Notes under the pieces: generated by a model
Told to the model about the DNA's origin: nothing
The model's database searches: none
Seen by the model: the letters and a program-made list of their open reading frames with translations, nothing else
NCBI RefSeq assembly: GCF_001718695.1
Contig: NZ_CP013421.1
Coordinates: 496,001 to 560,000 of the forward strand
Length of the DNA stretch: 64,000 nucleotides
Source: Burkholderia ubonensis
GTDB lineage: Bacteria > Pseudomonadota > Gammaproteobacteria > Burkholderiales > Burkholderiaceae
Direction of reading: 5' to 3'
Translations under genes and position numbers: made by a program
In this document: positions 54,849-64,000 of the stretch, piece by piece
Position numbering within the stretch: position 1 is the first letter of the stretch
Layout of the letters: each line of letters opens with the position of its first letter

Positions 54849-55183
54849 CCCAGACGGACCTGCTCTCCTACCTCGTGACGAGCCAGCTCGCGGCGCGCAT
54901 GCGCGGCGGCGAGTCGCTCACCGTCAGCCAGGTCGTCGGCGCGCTGCGCGCGTGGCTCGCCTGCCATCACGCCGAATGCGACTGGCTCGACCGGATCAGG
55001 ATCGCGCACGCGTCGCTGCTGATTGCGCAGGGCATCTACGAGATCGCATGCGCGTACGGCGACCCGGAAGGCGTCGAGCGGATTCGCATCGACCTCGCGT
55101 CGCCCGAGCTGAAGGCGTTGCGCGCACGCTGCGACGTGCTGCTGCAACGTATCGACGGCAACCGCGACGCCGGCGCCCGATGA
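54845..55183 (+). CDS. Small soluble protein between MgtC and PLD genes
   Basis: A 112-residue helical protein, no recognised domain. It starts at the GTG overlapping the MgtC stop, preceded by AAGGAG, and ends overlapping the phospholipase gene by 4 bp, so it is a real, tightly coupled operon member. Two Cys and one His occur in ACHHAECDW (about 39-47). Function unknown. Confidence 0.75.
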   Translation: MTQTDLLSYLVTSQLAARMRGGESLTVSQVVGALRAWLACHHAECDWLDRIRIAHASLLIAQGIYEIACAYGDPEGVERIRIDLASPELKALRARCDVLLQRIDGNRDAGAR

Positions 55184-57399
55184 GCACGCCCGACCAGACG
55201 ACGCACCGGCCGTTCGCGGTCAACGCGCGCGACGACGCCGTACCGGCCTGGTCGCCCGCGGACGAGCCCACGCGCCACGGCATGCTCGAATGCGGCCGGA
55301 ACTGCGACGAGATCCGTCATGCGGACCGCTTCACCATCCTCATCGACGGCGCCGCCTATTTCGCGACGCTGCGCGCGGCACTGATCCGCGCGAGCCACAC
55401 CGTGTTCATCGTCGGGTGGGACATCGACAGCCGGATGCGGCTCGTGCCCGACGGCGCGAACGACGGCTTTCCGGAGCCGCTCGGCGCGTTTCTGTGCGCG
55501 CTCGCGGCGGCCCGTCCGCGCCTGCGCATCTACGTGCTCGCGTGGGACTTCGCGATGATCTACGCGCTCGAGCGCGACTGGCCGCCGGTGTACCGCACGG
55601 CGTGGCAATCCCATCGCGGGATCGTGTTCCAGCTCGACGGCGCGCATCCGCGCGGCGCATCGCATCACCAGAAGCTGGTCGTGATCGACGACCGCGTCGC
55701 ATTCGTCGGCGGGCTCGACCTGACGCGCGCGCGCTGGGACACGCCGTCGCATGCGGCCGACGAGCCGCGCCGCCGCGACGCGGACGGCGCGTCATACCGG
55801 CCGTTTCACGACGTCCAGGCGATGTTCGACGGCGACGCGGCGGCGGCGATCGGCGAGCAGGCGCGCCAGCGCTGGCGTTACGCATGCGGGCGCCGCGTCG
55901 CGATCCGCGCGCATCGCCATCTCGATCGCGAGGACGACGTCGATCCCTGGCCGCCCGGCGTACCGGTCGACGTGCGCGACGTGCAACTCGGCATCGCCTA
56001 TACGGCGCCGCGGCATCGCGACCGCGAACCGGTGTCGCAGGTGCGCGCGCTGGTGGAGGACACGATCCGCGCGGCCCGGCGGCATCTGTATATCGAGAAC
56101 CAGTACTTCACGGCGGCCGTCGTGCGCGAAACGCTGTCGCCGCGCCTCGCCGACGCGTGCGCGCCGGATGTGACCGTCGTCGCGCCGCCCGCCCACAGCG
56201 GCTGGCTGCAGGAAGCGACGATGGGCGTGCTGCGCGCGCGCCTGCATGCCGCGCTCGTCGCGGCCGACCGCTTCGATCGCTACCGGCTGCTGTATCCGCA
56301 CGTCGACGGTCTCGACCGCGATTGGGTGAACGTCCACAGCAAGGTGATGATCGTCGACGACGAGTGCCTCGTGATCGGCAGCGCGAATCTCAACAATCGC
56401 TCGATGCTGCTCGACACCGAATGCGACATCGCGCTCGTCGCCGCGGGCGACGCGCGCATCCGCGCGGCGATCGCGCACATGCGCGACCGGCTGCTCGCCG
56501 AGCATCTCGGCACGACGCCCGCGGCCGTCGCCGACGCGTTCGCGCAGCCGGAACGGCCGAATGCCGCGCTCGACCGGCTGCGCGCGAAGGACGGACGCAC
56601 GCTGCGCACGCTGGACCCGGCCGTCGCGCCGCAGCTCGACGCGCTCGTGCCCGTCAGCGCGCGGCTCGACCCCGAGCGGCCGATCGAGCCCGAGCGGCTC
56701 GTGCGCGAATTCGTGCCGCTGGAACAGCGCCGCTCGCTGAGCGCGCGTCTCGTCGTGCTCGGCGCATGCGTGCTGCTGATCGCCGCGCTCGCGGCCGCGT
56801 GGCGTTTTTCGCCGCTCGGCCACGAGCTGAATGTCGCGTCGCTCGCGCGCGCGGCGATGCGCGCCGCGCAACTGCCGGGCGCGCCCGCGCTGCTGCTCGC
56901 CGGCTACGTGGTCGCGGCGACGCTGTCGGTGCCGATCACGCTGCTGATCACCGTCACGGGCCTCGTGTTCGGCGCGTGGCCCGGTTTCGCGTATGCGGCC
57001 GCGGGCACGATGGCGGCGGCCGCCGCCACCTACGGCCTTGGCCGCTGGCTCGGGCGCGACGCGGTGCGCCGGCTTGCCGGCGCGCGCGCGAACCGGCTGA
57101 GCCGGCATCTCGGCAGGAGCGGCATCGTCGCGATGACCTTGCTGCGGCTGCTGCCGATCGCGCCGTTTACGGTCGTGAACCTCGTTGCGGGCGCTTCGCA
57201 CATCGGGCTGCGCGATTACCTGGTCGGCACCGCGATCGGGATGCTGCCCGGCATCGCGCTGACCGTGACGTTCGCCCACCAGCTGACCGCCGCGTTGAGC
57301 CACCCGGATCCCGGCGCGTTCGCGTGGCTCACGGCGATCGGCATCGCGCTGGTCGGCCTCTCGGTGCTGCTCGTCCGGGCGCTGCGACGATGGCGCTGA
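55180..57399 (+). CDS. Phospholipase D-like protein fused to a VTT (TVP38/DedA-like) membrane domain
   Basis: A 739-residue fusion. Two HKD motifs: H163-Q-K165-x4-D170 and H386-S-K388-x4-D393, each followed by the GG/GS-x-N/D-L element of PLD enzymes. From about residue 535 begins a membrane region with helices and a VTT/SNARE-associated domain (GLVFGAWPGFAYAAAGTMAA, RLLPIAPFTVVNLVAGAS). PLD enzymes transfer phosphatidyl groups, as in cardiolipin synthesis; VTT proteins are lipid scramblases or flippase-like. ATGA overlap upstream, 10-bp overlap downstream. Confidence 0.9.
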   Translation: MSTPDQTTHRPFAVNARDDAVPAWSPADEPTRHGMLECGRNCDEIRHADRFTILIDGAAYFATLRAALIRASHTVFIVGWDIDSRMRLVPDGANDGFPEPLGAFLCALAAARPRLRIYVLAWDFAMIYALERDWPPVYRTAWQSHRGIVFQLDGAHPRGASHHQKLVVIDDRVAFVGGLDLTRARWDTPSHAADEPRRRDADGASYRPFHDVQAMFDGDAAAAIGEQARQRWRYACGRRVAIRAHRHLDREDDVDPWPPGVPVDVRDVQLGIAYTAPRHRDREPVSQVRALVEDTIRAARRHLYIENQYFTAAVVRETLSPRLADACAPDVTVVAPPAHSGWLQEATMGVLRARLHAALVAADRFDRYRLLYPHVDGLDRDWVNVHSKVMIVDDECLVIGSANLNNRSMLLDTECDIALVAAGDARIRAAIAHMRDRLLAEHLGTTPAAVADAFAQPERPNAALDRLRAKDGRTLRTLDPAVAPQLDALVPVSARLDPERPIEPERLVREFVPLEQRRSLSARLVVLGACVLLIAALAAAWRFSPLGHELNVASLARAAMRAAQLPGAPALLLAGYVVAATLSVPITLLITVTGLVFGAWPGFAYAAAGTMAAAAATYGLGRWLGRDAVRRLAGARANRLSRHLGRSGIVAMTLLRLLPIAPFTVVNLVAGASHIGLRDYLVGTAIGMLPGIALTVTFAHQLTAALSHPDPGAFAWLTAIGIALVGLSVLLVRALRRWR

Positions 57400-58181
57400 G
57401 CACGCAAGCGGCGCCGCCGCCGGACATCGTCACGTCGGACGCCGCGCCGGCCGGCGCGCCGCGCGGGCACAACCTGCGGATCGCGACGTACAACATCCAC
57501 GGCGGCTACGGCGCATGGCCCGCGCGCGCGGTCGAGCGCATCGTCGCGGTGATCCGCGAGCTCGACGCGGACGTGATCGCGCTGCAGGAAGTGCCGCTCG
57601 GCGGCTCGCGGGGCGCCGACGTGCTCGCGCACCTGCGCGCGGCCACCGGCCTGAACGCGGCGGCCGGCGTGACGATCGACACCACCGAGCGGCGCTACGG
57701 CAACGCGGTGTTGTCGCGCTGCCCGATCCGCGCGGCGCGCACGCTCGACCTGTCGTTCCGCCATCGCGAACCGCGCGGCGCGCTCGACGCCGACATCGAT
57801 TGCGGCGCCGGCCTGATACGCGTGGTGGCGACCCATCTGGGGCTGTCGGCCGCCGAACGCAGCGAGCAGGTGCAGCGCCTGCTCGCTGCGTTCGACACGG
57901 GAGCGATGCCCGTGATCCTGCTGGGCGACATCAACGAATGGCTGATGCGCGGCCGCGCACTGCGCACGTTGGTGACGCGCTTCCGGCGCGCGCCCGCGCC
58001 GCGCACCTTCCCGACCCTCTATCCGCTGTTCGCGCTCGACCGGATCTGGATCCATCCCGGCGAACTGCTGGTCGACGTCGCCGTGCATCGCAGCATGCTC
58101 GCGCGCCACGCATCCGATCACTATCCGCTGGTCGCGCAGATGCGCGTGGAACCGGGCGCGGGCACACCGCTTGCGGGCTGA
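57390..58181 (+). CDS. Endonuclease/exonuclease/phosphatase family protein
   Basis: A 263-residue enzyme of the EEP superfamily: ATYNIHGGYG (metal-linked Asn35), LQEVP (Glu), LGDINEW (Asp, Asn) and the final SDHYPL. The family includes DNases, sphingomyelinases and phosphatases; coupling to a PLD gene favours a lipid or phosphodiester substrate, by inference. No signal peptide. The ATG at 57390 overlaps the previous gene by 10 bp. Confidence 0.87.
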   Translation: MALSTQAAPPPDIVTSDAAPAGAPRGHNLRIATYNIHGGYGAWPARAVERIVAVIRELDADVIALQEVPLGGSRGADVLAHLRAATGLNAAAGVTIDTTERRYGNAVLSRCPIRAARTLDLSFRHREPRGALDADIDCGAGLIRVVATHLGLSAAERSEQVQRLLAAFDTGAMPVILLGDINEWLMRGRALRTLVTRFRRAPAPRTFPTLYPLFALDRIWIHPGELLVDVAVHRSMLARHASDHYPLVAQMRVEPGAGTPLAG

Positions 58182-58218
58182 GCGCATTCCCTTCATGGAG
58201 CCTCACGGAGCCTTGCCC

Positions 58219-58707
58219 ATGCGAACCGACGAACTCACCGGAACGGCCCTCGATTACTGGTGCGCACGCGCATTGTGCGCGGACGACGAAGACACGCTGA
58301 GCTTCACGGCCGTCGAGCCGCAGGTGATCGTGACCGCCGCATGCGACGCGCTGCGGCGGCTCGACGCGCAGTTCGCGCCGTCGGCGTCGTGGGCCGATGC
58401 GGGCGCGGTGCTCGAGCACGCGGTCGAACTGCGCGTGGTGCGGCGCGCGGACGGCGTCGAATGCGATGCGCGCTTCGACGACGGCCCGTCGACCTGCGCG
58501 GCCCGCGCGCCGAACCTGCGCGTCGCACTGCTGCGCGCGTTCGTGCGCGCGCGCTTCGGCGACGAAGTCGACACGCCGCCGGCGTTCGCGCACCGGATGG
58601 AGCGCGGCATGCCGGTGCGGCACGACGTCGGCGTGCCGATTCCTTCCACCGACCACGATCCGGCCACGGGCGAAAGCTCGGATATCCGCTCGATCCCGCG
58701 CATGTGA
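58219..58707 (+). CDS. Small soluble protein resembling DUF2591/NinX N-terminus
   Basis: A 162-residue protein beginning MRTDELTGTALDYWCARAL, the opening typical of DUF2591 (NinX-like) proteins; similarity fades after ~60 residues. DUF2591 has no established role. CACGGAG lies ten bases before the ATG at 58219. It lies 37 bp after the EEP gene, probably the operon end. The final segment (HDPATGESSDIRSIPRM) is polar and disordered-looking. Confidence 0.65.
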   Translation: MRTDELTGTALDYWCARALCADDEDTLSFTAVEPQVIVTAACDALRRLDAQFAPSASWADAGAVLEHAVELRVVRRADGVECDARFDDGPSTCAARAPNLRVALLRAFVRARFGDEVDTPPAFAHRMERGMPVRHDVGVPIPSTDHDPATGESSDIRSIPRM

Positions 58708-58905
58708 CGCAGCGCGACGCCGGCCCGTCGTCGCCGCTCACGCGATGCAGATGTCGTGCCACCCGCATGTAAAAACGACAGCGTGACGGCCGCAGCGCCG
58801 CGAGCGCCCGTTGCGGCGCGCGGCCCCAAGCGCAAAACGGAGCAGGCACGCCGGTTGCGACGCAAACCGCCGTCCGCCCTTCGTCACGATCCTCATCCGC
58901 ACCTC

Positions 58906-61900
58906 ATGAACGTCACATCGCCCTTCGCCCCGCATGTCTACTTCTGCGACGCGCGCCTCGTCGGCCCGCTCGACGCATGGCCCGCCACGTTCGCGCACAT
59001 CGCGGGAATGGGCTTCGACCACGTGCTGATCGGCAGCTTCTGGGCCGCCAGCGCCGCGGGCTTTCCGCGTCACGTCGCCGATTTCCATCGGCCGGCCGCG
59101 GCGTTCGCGACGCGCGCCGGCGCGCTCGAAACCTTCTCGCGGCTCGCGCAGCTCGCGCACGGTCACGGCTTGCGCGTGATGCTCGAAGTCGTGCCGGACC
59201 GCATCGCGCGCGTCAACCCGCTGCGCAGCGAGCATCCTGACTGGTACGTCGAGCGCGCGCACGACGACGCCCTGATCGACCCGCGCAGCGCCGCGCACGA
59301 GATGGACGTCGCGCACGCGCAGCTCGGCGACGATGCGCCGCACGACGCGCACGACGGACTCGGCGCATGGTGGTGCAAACATCTCGTCACGTACGCGGAT
59401 GCCTGCGCGGCCGGCTTCCTGATCGACGCGCCGCAGCGTCTGCCGGCCGCATGGTGGCCCGCGTGGCGCGCGGCGCTGCGCCGCGCGCGCCCCGACGTCG
59501 CGGTGCTCGCGGGCGTGCCCGGCCATGCGCGCGACGCGCTCGTGCAGTTGGAGGCGGCCGGCTTCGACGGCGTGTTCTCGTCGGCGCGCTGGTGGGATCT
59601 GCGCGCGCCGTGGTTCGTCGACGAGCACCGGCTGCTGCGCCGCATCGCGTCGCCGATCGCGTGCCCCGATGCGTTCGACGGCCCGCGCATCGCGGAAGAC
59701 TGGCATGGCGCGCCGGACGAGGTGCTGGTGCGCGCGTACCACCGCGCCATGTGGACCGCGGCGGCGCTCGGCACCGGCTGGCTCGTGCCGATGGGCTTCG
59801 AGCGCGGCGTCGCGTTGCCGCTGATGACGCGCGACGCGGACGCCGCGCGCTATCGCGCCGCGTTCGACGGCGCGCGCTTCGATCTGTCGGGCGCGCTGGC
59901 CGATGCGAACGCGTGGCGCCGCGCGACGCCGCTGGCGGCGCAACGCGGCGAGATCGCGCAACTGAGCGCGCCCGGCGCGACCGCGACCGTACTGCTGCGC
60001 GGCAGCGGCCCGTCGCTCGAACACGACGACACGGCGCTCGTCGTCGCGCTGAATCCCGATCTGGACGCGCCCGCACGCGTCGACCCGGCGGCGATCCTGC
60101 CCGGCGTGCCGGGCGGCTTCACGCATGTCGCCGCGCCCGGCGGCACGCGCAAGCGCGGCTCGGCCGCGCTCGAGGCGTTCACGCTGGAGCCGGGCGGCTA
60201 TGCGGTGCTCGACGCCCGGCGCGCCCCGCCCGCGACGACGCGCGCCGACGCGGCCCGCGAGCGCACCGCGCTATCGGCGGCGCTCGCGGCCGACCGGATC
60301 GCGATCGAGCGCGTCGAGCCGGCCGTCGACGGCGGGCGCTTCGCGATCAAGCGCGTGATCGGCGACACGCTGGTTGTACACGCATCGATCTTCACGGACG
60401 GCCATGCGCATCTGTCAGCCGTGCTGCAATGGCGCGCCGACGACGAGGACGACTGGCGCGAGGTGCCGTTCGTCGCCGAGCCGAACGATCGCTGGCACGC
60501 GAGCGTCGTGCTCGACCGGCTCGGCCGTCACGCGTTCCGCGTGGTCGCATGGCGCGACGACTGGGCGTCGCTCGTCACCAACGTCGCGAAGAAGCGCGCA
60601 GCCGGCCAGGACGTGATGCTGGAGCTGCGCGAAGCGCAACTGCTGCTCGCGACCGCGCTGAAACAGGCCGCGCCGGCCGACCGTCGCGCGATCGCGCAGA
60701 TGCAGCGGCTCGCCGACGAATTCGGCGACGCGTCGCCCGAAGCGCGGCTCGCGATGCTCGGCGCACCGGCGCTCGCCGACGCATACGCGGCGCTGCGCTA
60801 CCGGCCGTTCGTCACGCACGACGAGACGGTATACCCGGTCGAGGTCGAGCGCCGCGCCGCGCGCTTCGCGAGCTGGTACGAGCTGTTCCCGCGTTCGCAG
60901 AGCAACGATCCGTCCCGGCACGGCACGTTCGACGACGTGATCGCGCGCCTGCCGGCGATCCGCGCGATGGGCTTCGACGTGCTCTACTTTCCGCCGGTCC
61001 ATCCGATCGGCACGACCGCGCGCAAGGGCCGCAACAACACGCTGAGCGCCGGCCCCGACGACCCCGGCAGCCCGTATGCGATCGGCTCGCCCGACGGCGG
61101 CCACACGGCCGTGCATCCGCAGCTCGGCACGCTCGAGTCATTCCGCACGCTGGTCGACGCGGCGCGCGCGCAGGGGCTCGAGATCGCGCTCGATTTCGCG
61201 ATCCAGTGCTCGCCCGATCATCCGTGGCTCGCCGCGCATCCCGGCTGGTTCGACTGGCGCCCCGACGGCTCGCTGCACTATGCGGAGAACCCGCCGAAGC
61301 GCTATCAGGACATCGTGAACCCCGACTTCTACGCGCCCGATGCGCTGCCCGGCCTGTGGCTCGCGCTGCGCGACATCGTGCTGTTCTGGGTCGAAGCCGG
61401 CGTGCGGATCTTCCGCGTCGACAACCCGCATACCAAGCCGCTGCCGTTCTGGGCGTGGATGATCGCGGACGTGCGCGGCAGGCATCCGGACGTCGTGTTC
61501 CTGTCGGAGGCGTTCACGCGGCCGAAGATGATGTACCGGCTCGCCAAGATCGGCTTCTCGCAGTCGTACACCTATTTCACGTGGCGCGAGACGAAGCACG
61601 AGTTCATCGAGTATCTGACCGAGCTGACGGCCGGGCCGCCGCGCGAATTCTTCCGGCCGAACTTCTTCGTCAATACGCCCGACATCAATCCGCGCCACCT
61701 GCAGAACGCGCCGCGCTCCCAGTTCGTGATCCGCGCGGCGCTCGCGGCGACGCTCGCCGGCTCGTGGGGCATGTATTCGGGCTTCGAGATCGGCGAGTCC
61801 GCGCCGCTGCCCGACAGCGAGGAATATGCGGACGCCGAGAAGTACGAGCTGCGCGCGCGCGACTGGAGCAAGGCCGCGCATATCGGCGGCGAAGTCGCGC

Positions 61901-62303
61901 GGCTGAACCGCGCGCGGCGCGACCATCCGGCGCTGCAAACCCATCTCGGCCTCACGTTCGTCCCTGCGGACAACGATCAGGTGCTCGTGTTCGTGAAGGC
62001 GACGCCCGCCCACGACAGCGTCGTGGTGGTGGCGATCAGCCTCGACCCGTGGCATCCGCAGGCCACCGACTTCACGCTGGACGCGTCGCTGTGGCGCGGC
62101 TTCGGGCTGGTCGACGGCGAGCCGCTCGATGCGCTCGAACAGGACGCCGCCCATGCCGAGACCTGGCGCGGCCATCGTCAATACGTATCGCTCGACCCGC
62201 ATGTGCGGCCGTACGCGATCTGGCGGCTCGCGCCGTCGCCCGGCGCCGCGCGAGCGGCGGCGCCCGAGCCGGGCGAGGCCCGGCGCCTTTCGGGAGCACA
62301 CGG

Positions 62304-62307
<4 letters not shown>
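58906..62307 (+). CDS. glgE: GlgE maltosyltransferase with an extra N-terminal GH13-like domain
   Basis: A 1133-residue protein. Residues ~470-1133 are a full-length GlgE (alpha-1,4-glucan:maltose-1-phosphate maltosyltransferase): N-terminal beta domain, DDVIARLPAIRAMGFDVLYF, nucleophile D839 in FRVDNPHTKP, acid/base E868 in FLSEAFTRP and D926 in NTPDIN, spaced 29 and 87 apart. The first ~470 residues resemble a degenerate alpha-amylase barrel (FAHIAGMGFDHVLIGSFW, GLRVMLEVVPDR, AGFLIDAPQRL) without a clear catalytic triad. The start at 58906 is where the domain begins; RBS is poor and a GTG at 58756 is in frame. ATGA overlap with treS. Confidence 0.88.

Positions 62308-64000
<1,693 letters not shown>

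Noticed and set aside
53753..55147. 464-codon minus-strand frame antisense to MgtC
   Set aside because: No family features; covers three supported genes in other frames.

Overview
This window is GC-rich, densely packed and full of 4-bp ATGA or GTGA overlaps. Its families (RbbA-type exporter, benABCD-catA, CIO-type bd oxidase, GlgE/TreS, IS407-like remnants) point to a Burkholderia, most likely of the cepacia complex, and to a secondary replicon rather than the core chromosome. The organism assignment is inference; no rRNA, tRNA or replication origin was seen.

Layout. 1-7.1 kb (+): the C-terminal end of an RbbA-like ABC protein, a YhhJ-like permease, a small membrane protein, then a complete four-part export system (FtsX-type permease, ATPase, HlyD-type adaptor, TolC/NodT-type outer membrane lipoprotein). 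An FNR/Anr-like box precedes the second half. 7.1-9.3 kb: a divergent pair, one a beta-CASP metallo-hydrolase, sharing an intergenic region with two more FNR/Anr-like boxes. 9.3-19.8 kb: an accessory block with an AT-rich orphan secreted protein, an IS3/IS110 chimeric scar, a cation-channel/M20-peptidase pair, an IS3-type fragment, a PAS-GGDEF cyclase, a frameshifted small gene, an IS5 element nested inside an IS1182 element with a clean CTAG target duplication, and two copies of a dispersed repeat. 20-23.5 kb: LysR regulator, a truncated NmrA-type reductase joined to a broken SDR gene, and a NUDIX hydrolase.

23.4-44 kb is a respiration and redox block: DUF1641 and BON proteins, an FRG protein coupled to a cyanide-insensitive (CIO-type) quinol oxidase, a DUF305 metal-binding protein, a GMC flavin dehydrogenase with its gluconate-2-dehydrogenase-type small subunit and an internally duplicated histidine-bearing membrane protein, a racemase-like enolase-superfamily enzyme, a ThDP enzyme of the pyruvate oxidase/acetolactate synthase type, a GH15 glucoamylase with an SDR, then an unusual caa3-like oxidase (CoxB-cytochrome c, CoxA-CoxC fusion) followed by a triheme cytochrome c. 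The oxidase lacks the Lys and Glu residues normally used in proton transfer.

44.4-49.6 kb (-): catA-benABCD-ridA, which converts benzoate to catechol and then cis,cis-muconate; an ATAC-N7-GTAT site lies upstream of catA. 50.5-54 kb: SotB-like efflux pump, HAD phosphatase, orphan sdhB, small protein. 54.1-64 kb (+): MgtC, small protein, phospholipase D-VTT fusion, EEP nuclease/phosphatase and a small protein, then GlgE and TreS of trehalose/alpha-glucan metabolism. GlgE carries an extra N-terminal domain; TreS has an apparent frameshift and runs off the window.

Working together (inference): FNR/Anr-like sites, two terminal oxidases, flavin dehydrogenase, cytochromes, trehalose and glucan enzymes, BON, MgtC and PLD proteins together look like a stress and low-oxygen physiology region, interrupted by an insertion-sequence landing zone and carrying one aromatic catabolic operon.
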